A DNA stretch of 62,422 bases from Rhodococcus sp. HM1 (GCF_023218075.1 NZ_JALPTB010000040.1:1-62422), one strand, 5' to 3'. Counted from the stretch's first letter, positions 52,062-61,932 are shown. The notes: generated by a model not told the origin, from the sequence alone. Numbers and translations: made by a program.

Positions 52062-54677
52062 GTGCGTGCGTCGTGGCCGTTGATCGGCCGCTCGGAGCAG
52101 ATGCGAACCATCGAGGCCGTCATCGAGGCGTCGGATGTTTCCGGGATCGTCGTCCACGGTGGGGCCGGTGTGGGCAAGAGTCGGCTCGCCCGCGAAGCCT
52201 TGTCGGCTGCTGAGTCGAAGGGTTGCATCAGCCGTCTGGTGGTCGGCACGTCTTCGGGGCGGGCAATTCCGCTGGGCGCAGTCACGGCGTGGGCGCAGTC
52301 GGGCGTCACCGACACCGTTCAGTTGCTCCGGGGGGTCATCGAAGCGCTGACCGCCACATCGTTCGGCGCCACGGTGGTAGTGGCCGTCGACGATGTGCAA
52401 CTTCTCGACGATCTGTCGACATTCGTGATACATCAGATCGTGCACCGCGGTGCAGCGAAAGTATTGCTCACCGTTCTCGACGGTGAACCGATTCCTGCCG
52501 CGGCACAGGACATATGGAAGGTCGGCCGGTTCGACCACCTCGACCTGCAGCCGCTGACACTCGACGAGACCGGCACGCTGCTGTCGGCTGCCCTCGACGG
52601 ATCGGTGGATCCGGATGCGGTCCGACGGCTGTGGAACCTTACTCGTGGCAACGTTCTGTATCTACGTAACATCGTCGAGCAGGAGGTCGCCGACCACCGA
52701 ATTGTGCAGCAACACGGATGCTGGCGGTGGATCGGCGAACCGACCATGCCGTCGGGCCTGATCCAGCTGATCGAAACCCGGATCGGCACCCTTCCCGCGA
52801 AGGTTGGCGACGTGATCGACGCGCTGGCTGTCGGGGAGCCGATCGAACTGGCGGCCCTGAACCGGATCGCCGACCCAGCGGCGGTCGAGGAGGCCGACAC
52901 CCGCGGTCTCATCACACTCGAACCCGTCGGTGGTGGTATGGCGGTACGGGTGGCGCACCCGCTTTACGCCGAGGTACGGCGCAGGCGCACGGCACCCACT
53001 CGGCTTCGACGGCTACGCGGACTGGTCGCCGCAGAACTCGCCGAATCCGATGACCGGGACGACATGCGAGTGGTTGTGCGCCGCGGCACATTGAGCCTCG
53101 ACTCCGACGTCGCATCGGACGCCGAACTGCTCGTCAGGGCCGCCCGGGGCGCTGTCTGGTTGGGAGACCTGCCCCTCGCCGATCGACTCGCGGAGGCAGC
53201 GATTCGTGCCGGGGCCGGACCGGAACCCGCCTTCGTCCGGGCGCATGCACTTTCCTGGTCGGGTCGCGGCGAGGAAGCCGATTCCGTACTCACCGCAATT
53301 CACACCGGCCGGTTGACGGACAGCGAGAAGGCCAGATTCGCATTCCTGCGGGCGAGCAACCTTCTGTGGACGCTCGGCGACCCGGCGCGCGCGAAGCAAG
53401 TCATCGACGATGCGTCGTGCACGACACCACCGCAGGCCCGCCACTTCATCGACGCGTTCCTCACGGTGTACCGGTTTGCGATGGACCAGCCGGACAGGGC
53501 AATGCAAGCTGCGGAGAGGCTGGCGCCGGACGACCTGCCTCCGGTCGTCGGCGCCGAGGTTGCCTGGGTGCTTGCTTCCATATATGCCGACGCCGGGCGC
53601 ACCGGCGACGCCGTGGCGGTCGCAGAGGACGGCTACGACGTTGCGGCTCGCTCTTTCGACGCTCCGCATATGCGATTCAACATCGCCGACGCACACGTCA
53701 GCGCCTTGCTGCTATCCGGCCGAGTGAGCGAAGCCGTCGAGGTGGCCGAGCGGGTACGCAGACAAGCGGCCGATCTTCCGGGGGCGGCTCATCTACTCGG
53801 CGCTGCGATCGCGGCGAGGGCAGCCCTCGGGGCGGGTCACCTCGACACCGCATGTTCGACGCTGGACCCGACAGCCGTATCGTTGTCCGCCTCGGGCCAT
53901 GCCATCGGCTGGGGGTACCGCTATCGGGTCCCGCTCGCAACTGCACTCGCGATGCGCGGTTCGTCGAGCGAGGCGCTCACCGCGCTCGACAAACTACGAC
54001 GTTCCTTTCGGACTCTGGACTACGAGCGCAGCCTTGCCCGGGCGTGGGCAACCGCATGCCAGGGCGCCGTCAGCGAGGCGATCACCGTCTTGTTGTCGGC
54101 GGCCGAAACTGCGGCAGCCAAAGGACAATTCGGGGCCGAAGTGATCTGTCTGCAGACGGCCGTCCAGTTCGGGGACCACACCGGGGCACCCCGATTGCAC
54201 AGACTGGAGTCGATCGTCGAGGGTCCACGTGTCGGTCTGGCAGCCCGGTTCGCGTCCGCCCTCCGGCGCGGCGACGGTGCTGAATTGGAGTCGGTGTCAA
54301 CGGACTTCGAGCACATGGGCGATATGGTTGCCGCTGTCGATGCGGCCGCCCATGCCGCCCTCGCGTACCGCATCCAAGAACGACGTGGATCGGCCTTGGG
54401 ATGCTCGGCGCGCGCAGATGCCCTCGCCGAACAATGTGGCGGCGCCGATACCCCGGCCCTCCGTCTGGCCACCACGTCGTTGCCGCTGACCGATCGCGAA
54501 CGAGAGATCGTGATGCTGATCGGTGAGGGATTGTCGAATCGAGCAATCGCCGGTCGACTGACCCTCTCCGTACGCACTGTCGAGAGCCACATCTACCGGG
54601 CCATGACGAAGACCGGAACCACCAGCCGCGACGAACTCGCCGCCCTGTTGCCGCGCCGAAGGGCGCGAACCAAGTGA
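52062..54677 (+). CDS. LuxR family regulator with AAA ATPase domain (LAL type)
   Basis: An 871-residue large ATP-binding LuxR regulator. Residues 1-240 hold the ATPase: Walker A IVVHGGAGVGKSRLAREAL and Walker B VVVAVDDVQLLDDLS. A long helical TPR-like region (about 290-790) follows. The C-terminal HTH is LTDREREIVMLIGEGLSNRA, then RTVESHIYRAMTKTG. GTG 52062 has no ribosome site; a TAGGCT -10-like hexamer at 52050-52055 ends 6 bases before it, pointing to a leaderless mRNA. The inducer and targets are unknown; adjacent genes are not an obvious regulon. Confidence 0.93.
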   Translation: MRASWPLIGRSEQMRTIEAVIEASDVSGIVVHGGAGVGKSRLAREALSAAESKGCISRLVVGTSSGRAIPLGAVTAWAQSGVTDTVQLLRGVIEALTATSFGATVVVAVDDVQLLDDLSTFVIHQIVHRGAAKVLLTVLDGEPIPAAAQDIWKVGRFDHLDLQPLTLDETGTLLSAALDGSVDPDAVRRLWNLTRGNVLYLRNIVEQEVADHRIVQQHGCWRWIGEPTMPSGLIQLIETRIGTLPAKVGDVIDALAVGEPIELAALNRIADPAAVEEADTRGLITLEPVGGGMAVRVAHPLYAEVRRRRTAPTRLRRLRGLVAAELAESDDRDDMRVVVRRGTLSLDSDVASDAELLVRAARGAVWLGDLPLADRLAEAAIRAGAGPEPAFVRAHALSWSGRGEEADSVLTAIHTGRLTDSEKARFAFLRASNLLWTLGDPARAKQVIDDASCTTPPQARHFIDAFLTVYRFAMDQPDRAMQAAERLAPDDLPPVVGAEVAWVLASIYADAGRTGDAVAVAEDGYDVAARSFDAPHMRFNIADAHVSALLLSGRVSEAVEVAERVRRQAADLPGAAHLLGAAIAARAALGAGHLDTACSTLDPTAVSLSASGHAIGWGYRYRVPLATALAMRGSSSEALTALDKLRRSFRTLDYERSLARAWATACQGAVSEAITVLLSAAETAAAKGQFGAEVICLQTAVQFGDHTGAPRLHRLESIVEGPRVGLAARFASALRRGDGAELESVSTDFEHMGDMVAAVDAAAHAALAYRIQERRGSALGCSARADALAEQCGGADTPALRLATTSLPLTDREREIVMLIGEGLSNRAIAGRLTLSVRTVESHIYRAMTKTGTTSRDELAALLPRRRARTK

Positions 54678-54825
54678 ACACCGCCCCCTGAGGGTGGAGA
54701 GTACGGCGCCGCCGGTCGAGTAGTGCCCCGCCCGGACCACGTGAAATTGCAGTGGCTCGCTACTGCGCTCTGTCCAGCGCTCGGGAGTGACGATCGATCA
54801 CAGCGTGGGAGACAGGAGGCGCACA

Positions 54826-55029
54826 ATGTCTGAATTCGTGGCCGCATCCGCCGATCCGTCGGCTCTGGCGTTCCCACATACGAATCCGATCGGCAGGATG
54901 ATCGGCGCTCTGCGCGCAATCTTCGTGAGTTCGTCCACGGATGCACGGCCCGCACGGCGTCACTATCCACCGCTGCTGACCGACGCAGAAGAGCACTCCG
55001 CCATGGCACGCGAGATGTATCGGCTGTGA
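54826..55029 (+). CDS. Small hypothetical protein
   Basis: A 67-residue frame: MSEFVAASADPSALAFPHTN, a possible amphipathic helix IGRMIGALRAIFVS, then a basic RPARRHYPPLLTDAEEHSAM tail. AGGAGG lies 6 bases before the ATG, which is a strong initiation signal. No family is recognised. It lies between the LuxR regulator and the broken cyclase regulator, on the LuxR strand 148 bases downstream, and could be a target or companion of it. Confidence 0.65.
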   Translation: MSEFVAASADPSALAFPHTNPIGRMIGALRAIFVSSSTDARPARRHYPPLLTDAEEHSAMAREMYRL

Positions 55030-55113
55030 CCGCAGCATGTATCCGCCACAGCCAGTGCTGTGAGGGGACCGTCGGGGAGACGGTCGAGGTGCTGCGGGCC
55101 GGCAGAGTCGGGC

Positions 55114-58100
55114 CTACATCGCCCGGGCCCACGCGAGGTGTCCTTCGAAGCCGAGTGATTCCGCGAGCGCGCGATACCGGCCGACCAGGTCTCGGTAGGC
55201 GTCGTCGCCCTGGGCCCGGGCCAGCAGTGCACGCAGCCGCAATTGGGTGATCTCGCGGATCGCCCAGCGTTCTGTTGCCGGCACCTTCGACAACCGGGCG
55301 ATCGCGGCTCGGGCTTCGGCCAGGTCGTCCTCGGTGCCTCGCTCGAGCAACGTCTCCACCAGAACGCCGGTGCCGACGAGGCCGACGAAGGGCCGTCCTG
55401 CCTCGAACATCTCGTTCACAGTTCGGCGCAGCACCGGTATCGCAGCATCGCGGTCACCGCGCCCGGCACTCTCACCGGCCGCCAGGATCTCGACGAGCGG
55501 GGCCATTTGACGAGCAACCTGCCTGCGCCGCCATACGTCACGGGCCTGCATCATCGCCTCCAGCCCCCGGCGGCGGTCGCTCGCGGTGTCCCGGCTCAGC
55601 AGCCCGACACCCAGCGCGAACTCGGCCAGGCTCACGACGTCGTTGCCATCGCTTTCGCCGGTCTGCACCGCCTCTTCGATCACGCGCATCACGGTGTCGT
55701 CGGCCCGCAACACCCCGAAGAGGAACGCGAAGCCGTAGGTCCACATGACGACAACGCAATGAGCTGTCGGAGTGCTGTGTCGGGCCATCGCGACGGCGTC
55801 GTCCAGGTCTTGACGCCACCCGGGAAGACCCAGCCACCACCGAGCAGTGCCACGGAATGCCACCGCGACCGCGAGTGGTGATCCGAAGCCGAAGCCGGCG
55901 CCCATGGCGGGCTCGCCGGCGGCCAGGTCGATGACGGTTTGCGACCAACGCAAGATCTTGCCGAATTCGCCGGCCTCCAACCAGTTGGCGAACGCGACGG
56001 TCGCCAATCCCACAGTCGCGGTGGGATCGCCGATCGATTCGAGCAACTCCGTCTGTTCGGATACCAGCCGCGAGCCCTCTCGCACCCGCCCGGCGTACAA
56101 AAGCTCGACTGCCGGCGCGCTCATGCCGATGGCCAGCGAGAGCTTGTCCCCGGACGCCTCGCACAGCTCCCGCAGCTCCGCGAAGCGGTCGCGAGATTCC
56201 TGGAGTGCGGGGCTGTAAGTGTCGGTGGCGCACAGCATGGTGCGGGGGCGGTGCGCATCGACAATCGGCCGGGGTCGTCGCCGGGCAGAGCGTCGGCGAC
56301 TTTTCGGGCACGTTCCCAACTGAACCGTGCAGCGAAGACATCGCGGGTCGTCGCCCAATCGGCGGCCCGCATGTGCCAGCCATACGCGGCGTGCAGTTCG
56401 CCTGCTGCGTCGAGGTGTTCGGCGATCAACCCGGCATTCTGGTCGGCCGAGTCCGGGTTGCCCGACTCGATCGCGGTGGCCAGGAGCCGGTGCCATCGGG
56501 CGCGGTCGGACTTGAGCTGTGATTCGTAGGCCACCGACCGGATCAGCGGGTGGCGGAAGGCGTATTCGGCATCGGGGCTGAAACGCACCTGGTCGATCAG
56601 CTCCGCGCCCAGCAACTCGTCGGGCAGCGCATCGATGCCCAGCGCGGCCAGCAGCCCGGCGTCGAAGCGGGCGCCGATCACCGACGCTGCGCTTATCGTC
56701 TGCTTCGCCTGTGGGCTCAGCCGGTCGAGACGTGCCTCGATGGCGGCCTGCACCGTGGCGGGCACCGAGACATCGGCGACATCGGCGACATCGGCGCCAC
56801 ACACATAGCTGCCGCGCCGGCCGACCAGCACGCCGCGCTCGGCCAACTCGCGCACCATTTCCTCGGCGAAAAACGGGTTCCCGGCGGCTCGCTCGGCGAT
56901 GAGGGTCCCGACCGGCGCGATTGAGCCGTCGGTTCCCAGAAGCTCGTTCAGGAGCTCCATGGTCTCCGAATCACTCAGCGGGGCAAGCGCTATCGTCCGA
57001 ACGCCGGGCACCTGCGTCAACGCTCCCCGATATTCGGGGCGGGCGGTGATCAGCACCACCGACAGGGTTTGCGGGATGATTTCGAGCAAGTCGGCCAGCA
57101 TGGATTCACTCACCTCGTCGATCCACTGGGCATCCTCGACGACGAACAGCACCGGTTCGGTACGGGCCAGCGACACGGCGTTGATCAGCGTGATCACCCG
57201 CCGACGCCGCGCCTCCGGGTCGAATCGGGGCAGCGACACCTCGGGGTCGGCGATGCCGAGTAGATCATCGAGCAGCAGCAGATCCTGCTGGTCGCCGTCG
57301 GGCACTCGTTCCCTCACCCGCGCGCGGGCCAGGGGCGCGTCCAGGTCGGCAACGCCGAGACCTTCACGCAGCATGGCGGTCACCGCATGGAACGGAATGT
57401 CACGGGCGTGGGATTCGCAGAACGTCCATATCACCTCGACCCCCCGAGCGGCCGCGATCGCGGTCGCCTCCCGCGCCATCCGCGACTTGCCGATGCCCGG
57501 CGCTCCCACCACATTCACCACACCACCCCGGCCACCGATGGCGCGGTCCACGATCTCCTCGACCGCCGCCATCTCCCGGCACCGACCGACCAGGCCGGCC
57601 TCCGCGCGTCCGACCAGGGCCCGCCGCGGGCCGATCCCCACCAGCCGGCGCACCGGCACAGGTTCGGTCTTCCCCTTGATCGACATCAGCTCGATGTCTC
57701 CCAGCACCGCGGCCTGCTCGACCAGCCGCGCGGTCGCCTCCGAGAGCATCACCCCGCCCGGCGGCGCCACCGATTCCATGCGTTGAGCCATCCCCACCTG
57801 CTCACCTATCGCCGCATACCCCAACGCGCCCGAGCCGATCTCGCCGGCAATCACTCGACCGGAGTTCAGCCCGACCCTCAGCTGCAGGTCCACCTCATCG
57901 CGACGCAGCACCTCCGAGGCCAACCGGTTCGCTTCCTCCTGGATGGCGAGCGCCGCAAGGCATGCCCGAAAGGCGTGATCCTCCAACGCAACCGGAGCGC
58001 CGAAGGTCGCCATCACGCCGTCTCCGGTGAACTCCACGGTCCCGCCGTAGCGGCGCACCACCGCTGCCGAGCGCTCCACCAGATCGGTGATGATCTCGCG

Positions 58101-58286
58101 CAACCGCTCCATATCCAACGAGGCGGCGATGCCCATCGACCGCACCACATCGGCGAACAGCACCGTCACCTGCTTGTACTCCGCAGGTGTCGTGGCAGTC
58201 ACAACTGCCGCACCGCACTCGCTGCAGAATTTCGAACTGGTCGGCAGTTCGGCGCCGCACGATCCACACGACAGTTCCGCTGCCAT
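55114..58286 (-). pseudogene. Class III adenylate/guanylate cyclase-AAA regulator, frameshifted
   Basis: An intact reading would give about 1,057 residues. It has a zinc ribbon (CGSCGAELPTSSKFCSECGA), a class III cyclase domain (TVLFADVVRSMGIAASLDME, YGGTVEFTGDGVMATFGAP), a STAND-type ATPase (VVGAPGIGKSRMAREATAI, VLFVVEDAQWIDE) and a helical C-terminal half. The first frame runs 58286 to a stop at 56121 but turns non-homologous after DDPGRLSMR. The second frame continues sensibly from RTMLCATDTYSPALQESRDR to 55114. The break is a five-base C run on the coding strand (56248-56244): one extra C restores the frame. This is a real mutation, a phase-variable tract or a sequencing error. Confidence 0.8.
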
Positions 58287-58707
58287 CCAGCACCACCGAT
58301 CCGAGAATCCGGACCCCCACGTCCAAGAATAGGACGTCCACCAGTGACGAATAGCCTGTCTCGGTCCGCCGACCGGACGGTAGCGAGCGTCCCGTCGGAA
58401 GCCCGAGCGAAAGCGAGTGTGGGCAAAATGTGGGCACAGCGTGCATCGGCCGGCAATCAAGAAAGCCCTGACCAGGACTTTCACCGCCAATTACATGGTG
58501 GGCGCGGAGGGTTTCGAAACCACTCGTGCCCCAGCGGTTCTCGCAGGTAGGTGAGTCGCACCCGGGGTGGCCTGGGAACTCGATATGTCCTCATATGACG
58601 GCAACTATCCGGTTCCATCGGTTTCCCCCTCTGCGACTGTCCGGAATCTGTCCGATTCCCGACCTACCCTGCGAGGGCCTTGGATTCGATCAACTGGAGG
58701 GGGTCTC
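58287..58707. other. Gene-free junction between chromosome and presumed mobile element
   Basis: 421 bases with no supportable gene. It holds a GTGGGCAAAATGTGGGCACA direct repeat-like stretch (58422-58439 region) and the tRNA-3'-end-like sequence at 58496-58521, then a GC drop and the strong GGAGGGGG ribosome site of the DUF2637 gene. Confidence 0.55.
58496..58521 (-). other. Candidate attachment site: tRNA 3'-end-like sequence
   Basis: On the minus strand the sequence contains the T-loop-like TTCGAAA flanked by GGT/CCC, then CTCCGCGCCC and a terminal ACCA, as at the 3' end of a tRNA gene with encoded CCA. The T-stem does not pair canonically and the 5' half is missing, so it is not a functional tRNA. 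Integrated elements often leave such fragments at one end. No second copy is seen inside the window. Confidence 0.35.
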
Positions 58708-59364
58708 GTGAAGAAGGTTCGGGTGTCCCGCGACGACGCAGCACTCATCTATGCGCTCGGCGCCGCGGCACTGTGCCTGTCCTACTCGGCGCTCGCGGAC
58801 ATCGCGGCGCGGGCCGGGCTCGGCGACTGGCAGGCCGCGGTGTGGCCGCTCGTCGTCGACGGGCTGATCATCGCGGCGACGCGGGCAGCAGTGACGCTCG
58901 ACGCGGGGCCGGCACGGCGGTACGCCTGGTTCCTGCTGTGGGCGGCGGTCGGGGTATCGATCGCCGGGAACGTTGCACACCTGCTGCTGCCGCCAGGGCC
59001 GGTACATCCTGGGGTTGCCGCAGCCGTCGCGGTCGTACCGCCGGTCGCGGCGCTCGCGTTGACGCACCTGGCGATCGTTCGGGCGCGCGCACGCGCGGGC
59101 GCTGACTCGGCGAGCGTGGAGGTGGCGGCCGACGCAGACTGCGACACACCTGCGCTGCCCGCGTCAGCGCAGCTCACGGTCGTTCCGGCGCCGGAGCCGG
59201 CGGCCGGTGCCGACGTCGATGACGCACCGGCCGATGAACGTGACGCACTGCGTCATCGCGCGCGTCAGCTCCACGAGGCGGGATTGAGCAACTACGCGAT
59301 CGCGGACCAGATCGGGCGCTCGGAAGCGACGGTGCGTCGCTGGCTGGCGGCGAGCGTCGCGTAA
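58708..59364 (+). CDS. DUF2637 (Spd-like) membrane protein with C-terminal HTH
   Basis: A 218-residue protein of the type encoded by actinobacterial plasmids, AICEs and prophages. Four TM helices (about 10-120) include ALCLSYSALADIAARAGLGD, the hallmark LVVDGLIIAATRAAVTLDAG, and AWFLLWAAVGVSIAGNVAHL. A variable linker leads to a C-terminal helix-turn-helix LHEAGLSNYAIADQIGRSEA, TVRRWL. Related Spd proteins act in mycelial plasmid spread; the role in unicellular hosts is unknown. GTG 58708 has GGAGGGGG upstream; a longer frame from 58567 is rejected. It is the clearest mark of a mobile element here. Confidence 0.85.
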   Translation: MKKVRVSRDDAALIYALGAAALCLSYSALADIAARAGLGDWQAAVWPLVVDGLIIAATRAAVTLDAGPARRYAWFLLWAAVGVSIAGNVAHLLLPPGPVHPGVAAAVAVVPPVAALALTHLAIVRARARAGADSASVEVAADADCDTPALPASAQLTVVPAPEPAAGADVDDAPADERDALRHRARQLHEAGLSNYAIADQIGRSEATVRRWLAASVA

Positions 59365-59371
59365 GGTCGCG

Positions 59372-59406
59372 AGCGAACGCCCCCGCCTCCTACAGGGGCG
59401 TTCGCT
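59372..59406 (+). terminator. Hairpin terminator after the DUF2637 gene
   Basis: A perfect 12-base stem (59372-59383 with 59395-59406) and an 11-base loop lies 8 bases after the stop codon. Confidence 0.8.
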
Positions 59407-59577
59407 ACGACCACTTCATGCCTGGACGCGATGAATGACCCCCGATCCTCACGTGGATATGCAGAACAAATCCGGATTGGGATAACGAGGACGGCGCAAC
59501 TCCACCCGGCAGAAGTTCACTGGCCTTCACCGGATGTACGCAGTAAGTCCACTTCTTCGCGGGCAGATTTGGGCCTT

Positions 59578-59823
59578 CTACTCGCTGACGCGACCGGCGT
59601 ACTCGACGATCGCCCCTTCGAACCGGTAGACAAGGCGGCCGACGATGTCGGTGTCCGGTTGGCGGTCGACGAGTTGGAGGCCGGCATCACTCCACTGGCT
59701 ACCCCGTTCGGCGAGCACGTCTGCCCACTGCCGTCGCGCACACTGTTCGACCTTCCGCTACGAGTCGTCGCGATGTGCCGAAACCATGACAGTGACGGTC
59801 TCGATCTTGTTAAGCACGCGCAT
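59578..59823 (-). pseudogene. Small element gene interrupted by an in-frame TAG
   Basis: An 82-codon minus-strand frame reads like one protein: MRVLNKIETVTVMVSAHRDD, S, TAG at 59760-59758, then RKVEQCARRQWADVLAERGS and QLVDRQPDTDIVGRLVYRFE to a TAG at 59578. Both sides look coding and share the frame, so the first TAG appears to be a nonsense mutation. Alternatively the second part is a separate short gene from an internal GTG. No family is recognised. The rest of 59365-60136 holds only two hairpins. Confidence 0.45.
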
Positions 59824-59931
59824 AAAGTAACGGCCCCGCTCCTTCCCCTTTCCCGACGGGGTTGCCGAGTTCCGCGCCACCGGCCCGATCATGCTCGCTG
59901 ACGACGAGGACTAGCTAAGAGACGACGAGAG

Positions 59932-59956
59932 CCCCCACCTCACGAGGAGGCGGGGG
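59932..59956. terminator. GC-rich hairpin in mobile-element spacer
   Basis: CCCCCACCTC (59932-59941) pairs with GAGGCGGGGG (59947-59956), 9 of 10 positions, over a 5-base loop. It could insulate the three-gene cassette that starts at 60137 from upstream transcripts. Confidence 0.45.
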
Positions 59957-60136
59957 ATTCACTGTCGTGCGGCCAACATCGATGCTGACGCTAACGAAAT
60001 GAACCAGTCCGATCCGCATGTGGGCGAGATTGAACTTCGGGGTCGAGGACTCCGAAGGCCTTCCGGCACCCACGACTTCGGGCCAATACTGGGAGGTACC
60101 TCCTCCTCGCCGAACGTCGTATGCCAGGATGTCGCT

Positions 60137-60487
60137 GTGAGCGAGATGAGCCCTGCCGAGCATGACTACCTCGATGAAGGCCGCATTCAGGTGCAAACAG
60201 CCTGGCCAGACGGCGTTACCGATCAGGCTCAACTGGCGAATCAGTTCTTCATCATTACTGACGGTGCAGATCCTTCTGGGCCGGAAAACGCGGGGTTGTA
60301 CCTGCTCGTAGGGCATGTAGGCGCTCCCATTTGGGCCGGAAACGAGCAGGCCCTCCAGCAGATTGCCCGCACGGGTGGAACGATCCCCGTGCAGCCGCGC
60401 GGGTCCTACTACGTTTCGCGGGCGAAGGCCGTGGAGCTGTGGCAGGTACTGGGCGCCCACCTGGGACTTCTCCCCAATGCCGAATAG
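60137..60487 (+). CDS. Hypothetical protein, first gene of an element cassette
   Basis: A 116-residue soluble protein with no recognised family. A beta-rich core reads ANQFFIITDGADPSGPENAG, LYLLVGHVGAPIWAGNEQAL and ends with RGSYYVSRAKAVELWQVLGA. The start is GTG 60137 after AGGA; ATG 60146 is an alternative. Its end overlaps the next gene by 11 bases. Third-position GC is lower than in the chromosome to the left, in line with foreign origin. Confidence 0.7.
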   Translation: MSEMSPAEHDYLDEGRIQVQTAWPDGVTDQAQLANQFFIITDGADPSGPENAGLYLLVGHVGAPIWAGNEQALQQIARTGGTIPVQPRGSYYVSRAKAVELWQVLGAHLGLLPNAE

Positions 60488-61037
60488 TGGAGTATTCATC
60501 TCGGTAGTGGCTGCAAGTACTCTGGTATTTGCGCCCGCTGTATCCGCCTCTCCGGTATCTCTGCACCCCGAAATAAAGAGTGCGCCGAGGCACTACGTCG
60601 CGGTTTCCCCCAAGCAGGCCACTGGCTCAACGCATGTAAGCGCGAGCCCGACGACAGGTACTGGCAATCCGGTAGTGAACGAGTGGGAGGTGGAGCTCAT
60701 GTCTCGTCTCCATGCCCTACAGAAACTGCCGCCAGGCTGGAGCGGCCCTGGGAGTCAGCCATTAGACGAGCTGGCTGCTGAACACTTCCGCGACTTCCTC
60801 CAGGTGATCAGTCGAGCGCGAGCAAAGGACGCTCAACCGATACTCACCGACGAAGGTTTTGTTCGCCTTGAGTGGGAGTCCAGAGGCCACGCATATTCGG
60901 CCGAGATTGGTCCAGACTCCCTCTATATGTGCGACCTCGCTCCGAATGCGGAGGATGACGAGGATACCGAACTCGACCACTATGATCAGAGTCGGCTCGT
61001 GAAGTTCTTTCTGTATGGATCCCTTAGTGACAGGTGA
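60477..61037 (+). CDS. Hypothetical protein, second gene of the cassette
   Basis: A 186-residue frame. The conserved-looking part is MSRLHALQKLPPGWSGPGSQ, then QPILTDEGFVRLEWESRGHA and YSAEIGPDSLYM, a layout seen in small proteins of actinobacterial elements whose function is unknown. The first 70 residues are hydrophobic then Ser/Thr-rich and could be a signal segment or non-coding. A strong GGGAGGTGGAG site precedes ATG 60699, so a 112-residue protein from there is a good alternative. It overlaps genes on both sides (11 bases, and GTGA). Confidence 0.65.
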   Translation: MPNSGVFISVVAASTLVFAPAVSASPVSLHPEIKSAPRHYVAVSPKQATGSTHVSASPTTGTGNPVVNEWEVELMSRLHALQKLPPGWSGPGSQPLDELAAEHFRDFLQVISRARAKDAQPILTDEGFVRLEWESRGHAYSAEIGPDSLYMCDLAPNAEDDEDTELDHYDQSRLVKFFLYGSLSDR

Positions 61038-61537
61038 CATTGGAGTCTTACCAAGGTCGGAAGCTGACCAACCACACGGAAGTCCTGCGCCGAGTCGTCC
61101 CCTTCGGTAAGGATAAAGACGGCGTTCCCACCCGAGAAGCGTTCAAGCCGGATGTCGTTCCGGCTCGCAGTTCCTTCATGCCCGGGAGCGATGGCTCTAT
61201 GTCCACCCACGAGGGACAGAAGAGCCCCCAGCAGGCATACGAGGACTACATCGCCTGTGGTCGACAGGCGATCGGGACATGGGGCGTGTCGGTGGGTGAG
61301 TGTCACAATCTCGGATTGCCCGCCTTCCACGACGGGGGACTGCCGATCCCCGGTGGGGATGCCGGGGCCATTTTGCCCACAACGCATGTGTCGGTTTGGT
61401 TCCCGGAGGGTTCTTCCAAGAGCCACACCCGGAGGGTTCGGGAACGATTGGCGCTCGATCTCTGCAATCATGCGATCGAACGCCCGTGCCTGTACCGACC
61501 TCCGCCGAACCAGGGACTGAACGCAGTCGCCGTTTAA
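61034..61537 (+). CDS. Hypothetical protein, third gene of the cassette
   Basis: A 167-residue soluble protein of unknown family: TNHTEVLRRVVPFGKDKDGV, PTREAFKPD, then STHEGQKSPQQAYEDYIACG, GTWGVSVGECHNLGLPAFHD and HTRRVRERLALDLCNHAIER. The Cys, His and Asp around GECHNLGLPAFHDGG might form a metal or catalytic site, which is speculation. GTG 61034 overlaps the previous stop (GTGA), so the three genes form one translationally coupled unit. Confidence 0.7.
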   Translation: MTLESYQGRKLTNHTEVLRRVVPFGKDKDGVPTREAFKPDVVPARSSFMPGSDGSMSTHEGQKSPQQAYEDYIACGRQAIGTWGVSVGECHNLGLPAFHDGGLPIPGGDAGAILPTTHVSVWFPEGSSKSHTRRVRERLALDLCNHAIERPCLYRPPPNQGLNAVAV

Positions 61538-61569
61538 ACCCGCCCCCACCGGAGGGGCGCTCTTCGCCG

Positions 61570-61932
61570 TCACGACCACTTCACGCCGGGCCGCGGCGGG
61601 CCGATGTGCGGCGGCCGGACGATCGTGACGCCGCACCTCCGACACTCGTATGTTCGGTGTCCGCCGGCACCGGTTGTGCAGTCGCATGGCACCCATCCGA
61701 CAAGCACCCGGTGCGCACCGAGCGGGTGCCCGTTCGGGCAGGTGCGCGGGCTGCGCTCGACGGACTTCATGCCGATAGATTCGCACAGATGTTCGACGAT
61801 CGGTAGGGTTTGATCCGCGGGCCGGTGGAGCCGCGAGCTCGGGAAGCACCGGCCCGCATCCAGCATCTCGGCATGCTCGAGTATTCCCATCGCGCGAAGC
61901 AGATACCACGCCTGTTGCTGCCGCTCATCCAT
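61570..61932 (-). CDS. Hypothetical zinc-ribbon protein
   Basis: A 120-residue protein. The N-terminal half is helical (QQQAWYLLRAMGILEHAEML). The C-terminal half has four metal-type cysteines: RTCPNGHPLGAHRVLVGWVP, CDC, then YECRRCGVTIVRPPH. This looks like a small zinc-binding protein of phage or element origin. The frame stays protein-like upstream of ATG 61932 (FGWNRLARDFVQSG) but offers no start codon there, so a 5' truncation is possible. It converges on the three-gene cassette. Confidence 0.62.
   Translation of the reverse strand: MDERQQQAWYLLRAMGILEHAEMLDAGRCFPSSRLHRPADQTLPIVEHLCESIGMKSVERSPRTCPNGHPLGAHRVLVGWVPCDCTTGAGGHRTYECRRCGVTIVRPPHIGPPRPGVKWS

Noticed and set aside
58496-58521. 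A functional tRNA gene
   Set aside because: Only the 3' part is present, the T-stem does not pair properly and no anticodon arm or 5' acceptor strand is found upstream.
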